64,000 nucleotides of DNA from Diaporthe sp. PMI_573 (GCA_021399435.1 JAJTUP010000040.1:1-64000); one strand, 5' to 3'; positions 45,188-56,592 are shown, counted from the stretch's first letter. Numbers and translations are program-made. The notes: generated by a model not told the origin, from the letters alone.

Positions 45188-47540
45188 CATGTTCACATTA
45201 GCTAGAGTTGGCAATAAGGGATCTTCGTCGTTCACTACCAAGGTCCAGATCCAGGTTGATGGCATCGGATTCCCAACAACAGCTTTATGTGACACAGGAG
45301 CAGACGCCAGACTGCTGGTCAGCCCAGCAGTGGCAGCACGGGCACAGAAGAGTTTACGCGCACGCGTCTTTAGACTCGAAGAACCTGTCCAACTCCAGGA
45401 CTTCCGGCGCCGACCAGCTGGAAAGATCACCATGAAAATGATCGCCTCTTTGGAGATCGATGGGCGCCGCTTCCCAGATGAGACTTTTTGGGTTACTGAG
45501 ACGGGCTGCGACATCTTTATCGGACAGTACTGGTTAGCTGAGAAGAACGTACTGATGTGGCCCCGAGAGCGTCAACTCATATGGCCGGATGACATCCCAG
45601 CGGTAGCGAAGTTCGCACCAGCTATCGAATTATCGCCCCCTTGTAGACGAAGCGGTGATGTCGAACAAAAGAACCAAGAAGACTCAGACCGCCGAGACCA
45701 AATTGTTGACCGGCAACACAAGCAGTATCAGATCCTCCGTCGTGCAGGGAAGAGACCCGAGAACGCGACGACGACCAATGACGTGATAGCGGAAATCACT
45801 GCCCAGCTAGACTCAGATCCTCGACGAGAGCGGTGGGCGAGGAGGGCGATGCCCACAGAACCAATACCCTTTGAGACGGGAGAATGTTCAAGACCTACGG
45901 TGAAGGCAAGAGAACGGGAAGAACGGACGACAACGCTGGTCCCGCCGGAGAAGCTTGACTTCCCTATCGCCGCAGTCGCAGAAGGGACCCCGGAAGCCCC
46001 AAAGGGAGCAGATCTGGTGGACCTTATTCGTGCGGAAAATCATCAACAAGCACTAGGTCTAAAGGATGGCCGCCTATGGGTGCCGGAAAAGACGAGTGAT
46101 GGGCACATTTTCTTACGTACCGCCTTAGTCCGCGAGGCACACGTGCCGCAGATCTTCGCGCACCAGGGACAGAACAAGACTATTAAGGCTTTGGAACGAG
46201 AGTACTACTGGCCAGAAATGAAAAAGACGATCCGCCAGTACGTGAGGAACTGTTACGAATGCCATCGGAACAAAGCTACACACGACAAAACACCAGGCCT
46301 TCTCCACCCATTGCCTATCCCTCAGACTGTATGGGAGCACGTTGTGGTTGACGGAAAGGATATGCCGAAGGACCGGTACGGATATGACTATGTGTGGGTT
46401 TTTATCGACAAATTCAGCCGCATCATTGCAACCCTGCCCGGAAAGAAGTCTGATACCGCAGAGGATGTTGCTGCTCGTTACTATCGTTATCTGTACCGGA
46501 TCTTGGGCGCGCCGGCAGTCTGGATAACCGATAACGCGGGACCCTTTGTGTCCAGGTTCCTCGCCAAATTGAACGAACTTACGGGCACGAAGCATCGACA
46601 TGGTAGTGCTTACCACCCACAGACCCAAGGCGCCGTGGAGTTCACAAACCAGGAGCTCGACCAGCGACTACGGTTCTACGTGAACAAGTATCAGAACGAC
46701 TGGAGCACACACCTGCCGGCACTAGACTTTGCTCATAATTCCTCGTGGCACTCGTCAATCAACATGGCACCGTTAAAGGTCGCCCTCGGTAAAGATGTCC
46801 GGAATCCCCTGTCCCTTGACCTTAGAACGGCAACAGCGTCGTCCAGACCAGAAGAACGCGCCCTGGAAATCCTGAGAGAAACCAAGACCGTACAGGACTC
46901 AGCTCGAACAGCAGCTCAGACAGCTCAAAACCGACAACAAACACAGTCGAATCAGAAACGACGCCCAGCAGACTTCTCTGTTGAAGACATGGTTTTCCTG
47001 AAGAAGAAGGGGTTTTCTACAACCGCCCCAACAACGCGTTTAGAATCCCAGCGGGTAGGCCCGTTCAAGATCAAACAAGAACGGGGGTACAGTTATGTTC
47101 TTGACTTGCCCCCGTCGTACTCAATGACAAACCTGTTCCATGCCGACCGGTTGAGAAAGGCCCCGGATGACCCGCTACCGCAACAACACCAAACCCCACC
47201 GCCACCAGAGGACATTAACGGTGAGCCAGAGTATGAAGTCGACCACATAGAACGTTCACGGCTGCTTGGAAAGACAAAGACGTTACAATATCAAGCCGCC
47301 TGGCGCGGCTGCGATCCGGATGATACTTGGTACCCAGCGAGAAACTTCAAGAATGCCCCCATTGCCTTGGAAAGCTTTCATCAACTCCACCCGGATGCCC
47401 CAGGACCGCCTAAACGACTACAGGAATGGATCAGAGCCGCTGCCAATGACGAAGCCGATCCTGATCATGACGAAGACAACGTAGCAGCGCACGGAGAGCT
47501 GGGGTCCAAGACCAAGACCAAGATCAAGCGTCACCTTTAA
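45154..47540 (+). CDS. Gypsy Pro-Int polyprotein without reverse transcriptase
   Basis: The frame is -1 relative to gag and has no ATG at its start. The protease has the active-site motif LCDTGAD. About 120 residues of unremarkable charged linker follow (RRERWARRAMPTEP lies within). Then comes the integrase: the HHCC zinc domain (HQGQNKTIKALEREYYWPEM...CYECH), the core with D in HVVVDGKDM, D in WITDNAGPF and E in QGAVEFTNQEL, and a C-terminal module with a chromo-like region (YEVDHIERSRLLGKTKTLQY). The tail is rich in D/E/K. No FxDD or YxDD box or RNase H motif lies between protease and integrase, although typical elements carry about 500-600 residues there. No stop or frameshift marks the deletion. 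Confidence 0.88.
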
Positions 47541-47570
47541 AAGCCCGCACGCCTCTGCCGTCCGCGCTTT

Positions 47571-47582
47571 GGAGGGGGGTAG
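47571..47582 (+). other. Polypurine tract
   Basis: GGAGGGGGGTAG lies directly before the 3' LTR and would prime plus-strand DNA synthesis. Confidence 0.75.
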
Positions 47583-47793
47583 TGTGGCGGTTGTCACCAC
47601 TAGACGGGCTGACGCCACCACAAGGTGCTGGCAGGGGCTGGTCCCTGCCACAGGCACGGACCACGGTTATTAAACTTCTCCACGCGTCGCACATCGCGAG
47701 TTTCTTTCCTTCCTTCTTCTCTCCTTAAGCTTAGAATCTTCGTACGTAGTGCCAATACAACAGCTTCCATGCTGGATATTACTGGCCGTTACA
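47583..47793 (+). repeat. Gypsy 3' LTR
   Basis: 211 bp, one mismatch to the 5' LTR (47614). The near-identity indicates a recent insertion or gene conversion. Confidence 0.95.
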
Positions 47794-48737
47794 GACTGTA
47801 CCTGTTATTCATAATTTACCTTCCTAAGTTTAGGATTATCGTTCTGTTTTTCAGTTTGTGGACCGGAACCATCTGTTAATCTCGCTTGATTGTACATTTG
47901 TCTGTGTTTCAGCCAAACTTGCTATGCCTCATTTGGGGCCCACCTAGGGTTCCATCTGAAGTACAGTACTTTCAAACACCCTTATAACTATAATTACATA
48001 TGCCAAGTTAATATCATACATCTACAACTGTATTTCTTACTATATCATATACTACAATTCCACAAAGGGCAAGGGCGAGACAGTCATAGTTTTCTGCACT
48101 TGTAGTAACATCCTGTGACGGCAGCCACGGTAGGCAAGCCCTCTGGCCGTCACAAGGACCCTAACCCTTAGCCCCACAGTCGCGTCAAGACTTCGCGAGC
48201 CAGGGACCGCCAGAGCTTCGCTCAGATGATTGGTACGGAGACCGGCAGACGGCCTGGTATCTTCGTGGTTTCCTGGCACCCTGAAGGCAGCGCCTTCAAG
48301 GCAACACATTGCATCGACCTTCCACTTCTGTTGGGTGATTGGGAAGCGTGGAAGGATGCTCCCATGTTGCAAGGTCCTGCCGGGGTGAAAGTGTCACTTG
48401 AAGCAGTGGGAAATGCGGTACAGAATCTTTGGGTTTCCTTTGCTCGCGGCGCGGATCTGAGCGGCCAGAGATTTGTGATTGATAAGGACTTCTCCTACAC
48501 CCTCTAATTGCAGGCGGTGAGTTAGTAGTAGTAGTAGTAGGAGCTCCTGAATGCTGCTGGTGTGGAAAGCTAGACATATTGGAAGGAAACTGTTGGAGAA
48601 CAAATACTGTAGGGTATTCGTGTGATTGAAGATGCGATGATGTTTCTGTTTCTACGGGTACAGACCCGATAGCAATAAACTAAGAGTGGGCATGAAACCG
48701 CCTCGGAGAAGTCACTTCGCGCGGTTCGGTGAAGCGC
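47794..48737. other. Non-coding interval
   Basis: Left part AT-rich, right part with a (TAG)n microsatellite at about 48524-48540. The plus frame at 48226-48507 has no recognised motif, and overlapping minus frames are equally unconvincing. Confidence 0.3.
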
Positions 48738-49721
48738 ATGTTGTTCAGTAAGACAGAATATCTGACAAGGCAACTGATGAGGGACGGTCATGTTCAAATC
48801 ACCACATCCAACGGTCCTAAATGGAACACGGCGCGGAGAACGCGGAGAATACGCAAATGCATCACGCGAAGCCGGAGGAAGGAACACAAGAAACATGCTG
48901 CTTATCTAGAAGCTGCCGCCTATGCTCAGCTTGTTGAGTACATGGCATCTTCACGGTTCTTCTACACTATAGAGGACGAGACCGGACACTCGAGGCAAGC
49001 CCTGCATGACCCGGATGGCTCTTTCTGCTTTATGACGCCATCTGCGAGGAATCCCGTCCCCGGCCTAATCATCGAGATCTCCCACTCACAGAAGCGCAAG
49101 GCACTCCCTAAACTTGCTGACCATTACCTCCTCTGCACCGACGGCCCTGACGTACAGCTTGTACTTGCATTCGATCTCAACTATCATGCGAGTGAGCAAG
49201 GTGCTTGTGTTATGTCTTTTCGGCGGAAGAGCGAGATGTGTGACGGCAAAGAGGTCGTGTCAGTGGTCCAGGAAGAGCATCTATTTCGCGACGACTATGG
49301 CAGACCCCTCCGCGGCGGACTTCCATTCCACCTTTCTGACTTTGGACAACCGACACTTGAAAAAACCCCCGACCATATACAACAAATCATCCTTGAATTT
49401 GCTAAGCTCGATGGGTTTCTTAACTTCGCTGAGGAAAAGGTTGGCACTCAATCACGGCGGGAGACACAGCGGCTACATTTAGAGCACAGTTTGGATCAAG
49501 AAATAGTCGAGGAAGCACAAAATACTAAGAGATGGGGCCACAATGTGCTGAAACGACATAGGGAATCGTCTTCACCTGAGCAGATCACTGGGGAGGACGA
49601 GCAGAGGATCCAGCATGCTGAGTTGCGAGAAGCGAAGAGAGCTAGAAAGGGGGACAGATTATACCACCCAGGGCGCAAAGTATCATTAGCATCCGGCACC
49701 ACCGGCGACCCCGAGGGGTAA
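48738..49721 (+). CDS. Uma2-like PD-(D/E)XK nuclease-fold protein
   Basis: The ATG at 48738 is preferred over the GTG at 48729, giving 327 aa. A basic N-terminus (RRTRRIRKCITRSRRKEHKK) precedes a core that reads HDPDGSFCFM, then PGLIIEISHSQKRKALPKLA, then DVQLVLAFDLNYH. This order resembles Uma2-like endonuclease-fold domains (P-G-L-I-x-E-x-S...K-L...Y...D). The second acidic residue is the E of IIEIS, and K of LPKLA may be the catalytic lysine. The C-terminal 90 residues are charged and helical (KRHRESSSPEQITGEDEQ). Such proteins are common hypothetical proteins in fungal repeat regions; function unknown. Confidence 0.55.
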   Translation: MLFSKTEYLTRQLMRDGHVQITTSNGPKWNTARRTRRIRKCITRSRRKEHKKHAAYLEAAAYAQLVEYMASSRFFYTIEDETGHSRQALHDPDGSFCFMTPSARNPVPGLIIEISHSQKRKALPKLADHYLLCTDGPDVQLVLAFDLNYHASEQGACVMSFRRKSEMCDGKEVVSVVQEEHLFRDDYGRPLRGGLPFHLSDFGQPTLEKTPDHIQQIILEFAKLDGFLNFAEEKVGTQSRRETQRLHLEHSLDQEIVEEAQNTKRWGHNVLKRHRESSSPEQITGEDEQRIQHAELREAKRARKGDRLYHPGRKVSLASGTTGDPEG

Positions 49722-49814
49722 CCACGGCTAACTTCACATAGACTTAAGACAGTATGATTAATACATGAAAGCGCTCTTGATACACATTGTGGATATCTTT
49801 TGAAGGACCTCTCA

Positions 49815-50417
49815 ACCGGCCTGCTTCTTCCAATGCCGGCACTCCTTCAAGGTATTCATATCGGTCCATGCTCTCAAAGCTTTTAGCGCTAACGCAAACC
49901 TCCCCAGGAAACTTCCGATGGCGTCATTTCCCTTCCCGATGATGAACCTTCTGTCGTCGAGATGATGATTCAATAATTCTACCACCTTGATTATCGACAT
50001 TCATATGATATCAACCAACTTTCTCAGTCGTCAGAGAATCAAGCTTCCGACTGTCTGCGCCAACCTTGCAACCAGTCCCAGGATAACGATATAAGATCCT
50101 CTGACCTTCTTCTCCATGCCAAGGTCTACGCACTTGCTGAGAAATACATAATTGTTGGTCTCAAGGGCCTCGCCCTAAGTAAATTCAGGACTCTTGCGCT
50201 TCAATGTTGGGACACCGATGACTTCCTTGATGCAGTTAGCGAGGTTTATAGCTCTACCATCGATGCTGATAGGGGCTTAAGGGACGTTGTCCTGGAAATA
50301 ATATCCGCACACCGGGGACTACTGGACCGTGAAGAAACGAAAACGCTGCTTGAAAGAGAACGCTTGCTTGCTTATGATCTCATCATGTATTACCACCAGA
50401 ACGGTCAGCTACGGTAA
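49815..50417 (+). pseudogene. BTB/POZ domain protein, disrupted
   Basis: Across frames the strand encodes a fungal BTB domain: CRHSFKVFISVHALKAFSAN, then a frame change near 49905, DGVISLPDDEPSVVEMMIQ, an in-frame TAA (49974-49976), FYHLDYRHSYD, then a long clean stretch with LLLHAKVYALAEKYIIVGLK and RGLRDVVLEIISAHRGLLDR to a double stop at 50415. BTB proteins dimerise and act as adaptors for cullin ligases or regulators. The TAA stands where Tyr normally follows MIQ. At least one indel and one nonsense change make it non-functional. Confidence 0.75.
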
Positions 50418-51422
50418 TAAGCTGCATCGATCTCTTCTGAACAGTACCCATCCTCTTGGGAAAAAAGCATATAGGGCCTAGCAGCAACGTGGGATAGTGT
50501 TCAGCCTGGGCGACGTGGTAAAGAGGTGAGAAAATGAATGACACAGAACCGGATGAAGTCTGGGCGATCAGATTCTGTGGTTGAAAGTCGGCTGTCACGA
50601 GATAATTTCAGGGGGGAGGACGTGGGCGCTGTATTGGGAGGTCGAGTGGAGAATGTAAAGCAAAGAACTGCTGAAATGGTATAGTAAAGAGACGGAGTGC
50701 AGTTTATACAAGCCTAGTTTGAATGATCTCCGTTTGAACTGTCTCCGCTGGAGAGAGGTGCGAGTCCCAGTGGGTTGACATTTCCGGCTTTACTGTTTGT
50801 GGGACTGTTGCGCATATCATCACTGCTGCCTTCCATAGCGCCTATATTTTACAACAAACCACTCCATACCGGATGCTATCTATCACCAATCCGCTATTCT
50901 GGCCACCAAAAATGGTATCGAAGCAAGGCAGGGGCAAACTTCTCGGGGAACTTCAAACAGGAGAACGCACTACTCAACTGTAGCTGTGACAATCTGGAAA
51001 AGCCGGATTAGTTCTTTTTCTACTCACGTGGTCGCAATGCCACACAGTGCCATTTGAAGCATCAAAATACCGACAAATGGAAGGTCGGGGGCCTCAAGAA
51101 GAAGGTCTTCCAAGAGACCAAGAATGCTATTAAGAACCTGACCTCCGCGCCTGCCCGCGATGACTTCAGCGCCCAGTATGCCTCGAAAAAGTTGGCCACA
51201 GGCTCCCATCCCCGGGTGTCACACTGCATCAAATAGTGCAAGATCTTGGTGGCTTGGAATAGATGCAATGATGCAGTATCAAGCCACATGGCAGCACAGC
51301 CTCTACCCTTACAGGCTCAGTATGCTCGGATTGATACCTGAAAGATCCCTATACATAGATTCTAGGAGGTATCACTTGCCCTGAGGGAGAACTATACAAG
51401 TTACAAAAGCCATATAGCGGTT
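50418..51422. other. Non-coding interval
   Basis: No coding motif recognised on either strand. Confidence 0.3.
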
Positions 51423-51990
51423 TTGTCTGGCATCCTAGGAATACCAAGTAAAGCCATCATTGGAGCAGACAAGAAAACGGGTTTAAAAGCCATTGAGAAA
51501 TTCAATGGCACTCTGGGCTGTCGGAATGTATTCTTTAATGGCACGGAGATGAGAATAAGCCCATATACCGCAGAGCTCAAAGCGGTTATTTGGCAATGTA
51601 ATGACTTATCACGAAGACGTAAATCGAAAAGATTGCTATTCTGACCAGCAACTAATCCACCCTCGAGGCCACCGGAAGACTGTGCAATCTGGCCAGCTGT
51701 TATCCGTTGAATTTTACCCCTGCAATCGCGTTTCGAAACAACTCCCACGCGACAACGCAACGCCATGGCTGGGCCTCGACAAAGAGTGCTAGAACACATT
51801 GAAACCAGTACTACAATTATGCACCGGGGAAAAAAAATCTCGTGTCGGCAGCCCTCTCTAACATTCAAGTAGTTGAAAGCCAAAATCTTTACCGGGTTGT
51901 GGTCAAGGCTACCTGCACCTCAACACATGCAGAGTTGGGAGAGAACACACAGCGAGGGGTGGCTATGCTACTAGAGCAGTTTAATGCTAG
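51423..51990 (+). pseudogene. Decayed LINE RNase H region
   Basis: The frame has FNGTEMRISPYTAELKAVIW, which resembles the RNase H part of Tad-like LINE ORF2 (YxAELxAI). Later codons (HRKTVQSGQ, then NLYRVVVKATC) suggest the same domain in shifted frames. No reverse transcriptase is left. The strand is opposite to the LINE tail at 10855-11540. Confidence 0.4.
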
Positions 51991-52199
51991 TGACTACGTG
52001 TGTCAATATTTTTGAAGAACCTAAAATAAGTAATGAAATCTATTGTAATGATAGTTGCATACGTGTGTTTGTCTGTTTTGGGCACTTTCATATCCTCCAG
52101 GCCTATAGAAATAAATTAGTCTACCAAGACCCCCCTACCTATTTTCCAGCACCATGTGGGTCACTAGTATAAAACCCCTAAGATCCCAGACAAGGGGCT
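51991..52199. other. Short spacer
   Basis: No feature recognised. Confidence 0.25.
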
Positions 52200-52292
52200 A
52201 CTATGACTATTCTAGACAAGCCTAGGGGAACAGAACGGCTCTAGACAGGGTTACAGAAAGGCTCTAGACAGGGGTACAGAAAGGGCTCTAGA
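52200..52292 (+). repeat. Short tandem repeat, about 23-bp unit
   Basis: GGCTCTAGACAGGGTTACAG, the same with GGGTACAG, and a third partial GGCTCTAGATC unit lie side by side around 52238-52297, ending at the pogo fragment. Confidence 0.6.
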
Positions 52293-52375
52293 TCATGTGG
52301 CACTCGAATGGCTTCAAAAAGTCTTCATCCCTTGGACCAAGCCGCTTGTGCTAAAGAGCCAACGAGACTGGAGTT
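52293..52375 (+). pseudogene. Pogo transposase fragment
   Basis: HVALEWLQKVFIPWTKP matches VALEWLQKIFIPYTKP of the transposase at 12227-13809, on the opposite strand. Only about 25 codons remain. Confidence 0.55.
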
Positions 52376-53610
52376 GGAACGATTCGATCATGTTGGTCCG
52401 GTGTTCCTGACTGCATCTGTATGTAGACAGCCATCATTAATGCAGGTCTAGCCAGATATGGGCACCAATCAGACGATGAGTGAGAACGATTCACGCAGAA
52501 CATGTCACCCTCTACCCCGGCGACGAGGCTGGAGGTGGAGACAGCCACCGATGCGAACGCGATTGCCAACCATCGTGGACCCAAGACGTGCAGCTGAATC
52601 GGGAAAGATGCAGGAGCAGGAGGCAGCAGAGTTTGAAAAGATAACCTCCCTTCACGGTAGGAGGCGTCCATCATCAACAGGGGTTCCTTGCCACCTTAAG
52701 CACTTGAGTGAAGGGCGCGTAAGGTAATTATGTATCATGCAAGCCAAGCACTTTGCTGTACATCTTCAAGGCATACGATAATCACGACTCACAACATTCT
52801 GAAATTGTGCGTGTGCCAGCATTTGTCCATAGGGCTGCGCTTATGGCCTGCTAAGGCATCCCTTTGTAGGAGTTAAATTTTCATCATGGAACACAGAGAA
52901 AACTTATGAGAACGCAGCTTTTGGAAGAGGACCGGGCTCGGCCTTAAGTGGTGCGTTGGAACGGAGAGACCATTCAAGTTGTGATACGGCGTTCATGGTT
53001 GGACCCGGCTGAAAAGTTTCTATCGCAACTCAGTGCCTGATTGATCAAACGCACAGCGGCTGTCCTACGTTATCTCTGCCGACTTTGGAGTCGAATCAGT
53101 GGCAGTGAAGTAATGTTGCCACACAAGAAGAAGGGAAGAAGAAAAGACAGAAGAAAAGACCACAACCGAAGTTGATAAGTTTGGCTGTAACTCAGCGACG
53201 CTTCTGACTAGACGTTATTCATGAACTCAAGGCGACTCGACATCTCTCGAAATCAACAGCCCAATCATATCTTGAACGATTCTGAGAATAAGCCTCAGAG
53301 TCTTCGCATGACTCTGTTCCCCTTTCTCCTCTTCACCAATCTCTACTCCGCGACATTCGTCTACATGCAAATAAACAAGATACAGCCTCCAACAGTCAAT
53401 TGAAATACACTCAAAGTTCTCTGCTTTTCGGGCGGAACCCAACAACTCGGCACACCATCCACTTTTGCATACGCAAGGTTAGACAGCACCAGAATAATAA
53501 CAATACTGTTGGAATAGCACCTGGTTGGATCGCACGTAGTTCGATAGATAACTAGATCTCCGAATCCCCGCCGAATTTGAGGTGCTGACACGGGTGCAGA
53601 CGTTCAATGT
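52376..53610. other. Non-coding interval
   Basis: No gene recognised. A purine-rich AAGAAGAAGGGAAGAAG stretch lies near 53126. An upstream exon of the following zinc finger gene might be here, but no candidate could be justified. Confidence 0.3.
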
Positions 53611-54448
53611 GACGAGGAGTGTGTCTTTTGCGGGAGAGGCATGGATCGGGTGTCGCAAGTCAAGAGGCACTATGGCGAATGTCAGGTGCATCAAAGGCGA
53701 AAGAAAAATGATAGGTCAAGAGGGTTGATAAAGGCAGTAAAGGAGCGACAAATGGCTCTCTGTAAGGTTGCATCCTCCCAGCTGCACTTGGCTCTGCAAT
53801 CGAACGCGGGAAATACGTCGGAACATTCGAAAGGTCCAGACTGTGTGGGGAGAAAGCGGGCTCGAGCGCTGGACGCGGACAACTCATTGCGAAAGAGGAG
53901 ACGGGCTGTTGAGTTGCAGTCGAGTGCGGCTCCAACTCCACATACCTCTCCTCGGGCCAATGCTGTAAACGGTATGTCATTTCTGCGACCTGATACTACG
54001 ATCTTACATCCTTGTTGATGTTGATGCTCCAGCAACCGACCTTGGTTCCCCAAGCGCCTGGTCTAGTCTTCTAAGAGGACACGACGTGAGGTCTGGGGGA
54101 AACGACAGTGCGGGGACATTCCTACCGTCGGTACACTCAGAGATGGCTTATACCATTCTGAGCGATTCCACGGCGGTCCAATATGAGGCAGCCCTTCCTG
54201 AAGCATCGCTTCTTTCTCCGGCTGTGTCACTTCCACGAGCTCCGACGTTAGCTGTGCACACGGTGGACGGTCCTGGATATGCGGGTGCCTATACTGCCAT
54301 GCAAAGTGCGGTTACAGCTCAACGAGCCCCGACTTTGTGTGTACATACGGCAGATGGGTTAAATGTGCATCAACCGGCCGGCAATTTTTCATCTTCTGCG
54401 CATGTGGGAACACCTTCTGTAACTATGGCTGGTCATGTCATCTATTAG
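53611..54448 (+). CDS. Putative C2HC zinc finger protein (5' end uncertain)
   Basis: The frame DEECVFCGRGMDRVSQVKRH, followed by YGEC, forms a C-x2-C-x12-H-x4-C finger, and a basic stretch (HQRRKKNDRSRG) follows. A 61-nt phase-1 intron (53972-54032, GTATGT...CTCCAG) joins exon 53611-53971 to exon 54033-54448. The C-terminus is Ser/Pro/Val-rich with a repeated RAPTLxVHTxDG motif (about 54236 and 54323). The only in-frame ATG (53641) lies inside the finger, and a TGA lies about 10 codons before the first Cys. A missing upstream exon is therefore likely; GTGCAG before 53599 could be its acceptor. No nearby family member is known to me. Confidence 0.5.
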
Positions 54449-54475
54449 AGCGAGGGGCTCTGGAGTCCGTACTGG

Positions 54476-55291
54476 TCATCCTACACTTTTCCCACTATCC
54501 ATCTCTTCCACGAATGTGAAGTTTGTCTCGAAACCCCTGCGTTTTAATTCCTCGACTTTTGCTCTAAGAACCTTAGAGTCGGGCAGTTCCATCTTGGCCC
54601 AAAAACGGATCTCAGAGTCTGTTGCGAAACCGATGTTGGTGAAGTATCCCTTGAGGACGGTGAACCCGAGTCGACTATCCATAACAGCCCTGTGATATAT
54701 TAGGTCCCAAGCTAGTACTGTTTCAATAGGAGCCTTACAACCCGCCCTTCGCCATCCAAACTTCACTCTCGGTAATACCGCCTCTTTTCATCTGCACACG
54801 AGGTAGCGCAAGCAGACCCCATTCTTCCAACTCCTTTGGATTTATGTTCTGCAGGTGCGCGCCCTCGTAAAAGACGACTTGCGACTCGGGACTCCATAGC
54901 TGGACGAGGAGAGTAGGAATTTGCGATTCGCCGAGGTAAACGCTGGGGTTGTGGAAGAAAAAGGCTTGGTCGGAAGGAAGTCTGTCGCTGTATACTTTAA
55001 TAAGTCCCCAGTGCGGCCGCTCGAGGATGGACTGAACAACGTCCCGTATATCCTAGAAAGCATCAGATACTAGAGTACTTCGGGGAGATCTTGCTGTCGA
55101 ACTGACCTGATTGTCCAGGGTATTCTGGGCGCAGAATTCCAAGCCATAACTTATTCCGTCTTGGTGGGCAACCCTCTCTCGTTGAACTCGGCGATCTGAC
55201 TTCCTACTAGGGCATCTTCTAAGTAATAGACGCCCGTCTCTCGGATGGATACTTTTGCATCCTCCGTTGAAACTGAACACGTTGCAGCCAT
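54476..55291 (-). pseudogene. Conserved fungal protein of unknown family, frameshifted
   Basis: Exon 1 (55291-55107, MAATCSVSTEDAKVSIRETG...) and exons 2 (55052-54739) and 3 (54689-54476) are joined by 54- and 49-nt introns (GTCAGT...TTCTAG, GTAAGG...CACAG). Both junctions give smooth protein: NTLDNQ to DIRDVVQSILERPHWG, and MAKGG to LAVMDSRLGFTVLKGY. Within exon 1 the frame must slip by one base near 55160-55172 (after NERGLPT) to reach GISYGLEFCAQ. The conserved-looking LLVQLWSPESQVVFYEGAH and GFATDSEIRFWAK suggest an enzyme, but I cannot name it. If the indel is an assembly error the gene would be intact at about 240 aa. Confidence 0.5.
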
Positions 55292-56592
55292 GCTGACCGG
55301 GCTGCGAAAGAGAAGTCGCGCACTGCGAAAGGATGTGTTTCGGCCTTTGATCTGGTGAGGGGTGAGACGCACAGACGACTTCCCCCACTATCAGGTGCCC
55401 AACATTCCTCGCCTAAATCCTGCCCACCACGTGCTCCTTGGCATGGGGAGCATGCCGAAGAAATTCCGCTCGAGATTTGAAGCTCCTAACCTAACTCGTT
55501 TTGTAATCGATCTTGTGACCTCCCCGGGGTGTTGCTGCACGCTGCATTCGGCTTGGATCTGGCAACTCCCCGCACTGACTTTTCTGTGCACGTGCGGCGA
55601 TCTTGGCAGGAAACCGTGCATTTTTGGGCACAGTTCGCATTGACCCGTTGAAAAGTCTCTCTCCCTCGATTTGCAACGGAGCTTAAGACATATCCAACAT
55701 TACGGACGCAGTGAGATTGCATCAAGTTCGACATTTCTGGAAACCCCCAGGGATGGGGGATCCTATTCCGAGCTTAGCAACCCGTTTTCCCTCTTAACGG
55801 TTCGGACAACTACCGTCCAGTACTTTGCACATGACGTCCTCTGCGCCCCCCCCCCGGGCCATTCGCGACCTCCCAACTGCATGAGCGGCATCTGAATCTG
55901 GTCATGTGAAGGTGGCTGTGTTTACCATTGTTTCCCAACTAAGCTTAAACGTACCTTCGAGTAGGTGGCAGCGCGATTCGCTTCCACCAATCTCAAGCTC
56001 TGTGTTCTCGATCGGAGCAGGGCCCGAGGAATGTCATGCTTAAGCCGTGAACAGGCAGCATTCTTACAGGGGTACTCGGCGGGTGTGTTGCAACACTGTT
56101 TTCTCAGGTTTCTCGTTTCGTCAGCCCGCTTCTTCTTCTTTTGCATCTCATGCGAACCAATTATGTGCGATGCAATTTGACAACAGGTACGCTGAAGTAG
56201 GAAAACCTACAGTCGAGAGTATATGGAATATAATCTGAACCTAGCCCAACAGACACAACCTCGTGCTACTGTATGCAGGCCTCAACTATCGAGAATAAGG
56301 TGTTTTTTCAACTCATTCCTTCTGTCACCATGGTCGTGGTTAATCCTGTAGGGTAGCCGACAATCATAGCAGTTATCGTACCAATGTCACGTCTGCCCTA
56401 GGCTGATTGTCTCTAGTCACAATCTTCCTCAGGCTCCACTGCCAAGTGTCGAATTGACCAACAAAACCCCGGTATCTTTGGCGAGATGACGGTCCTTTCC
56501 ATTGGTACCTTACAGGAGTTTCCCCACCTCACACTTAGGTCCCCAATCGGATGACCCGCATCTCGACCTGGTCATGTGAGGGCCTGCGCTTC
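55292..56592. other. Non-coding interval
   Basis: No gene recognised. Contains a C9 run near 55848. CATCTGAATCTGGTCATGTG near 55888 recurs as CATCTCGACCTGGTCATGTG near 56560, so a short duplicated segment is present. Confidence 0.35.

Larger units (their letters stand above)
43487..47793 (+). mobile_element. Ty3/gypsy-type element lacking RT and RNase H
   Basis: A 4307-bp unit is bounded by 211-bp LTRs (TGTGGCGG...GTTACA) that differ at one position. It encodes Gag, then protease and integrase in a second frame. There is no reverse transcriptase or RNase H motif. A PBS-like site and a polypurine tract (GGAGGGGGGTAG, 47571-47582) are in the normal places. Flanking pentamers (ACAGC and GACTG) do not match, so no target duplication is seen. 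It must depend on reverse transcriptase in trans if it is mobile. Confidence 0.9.
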
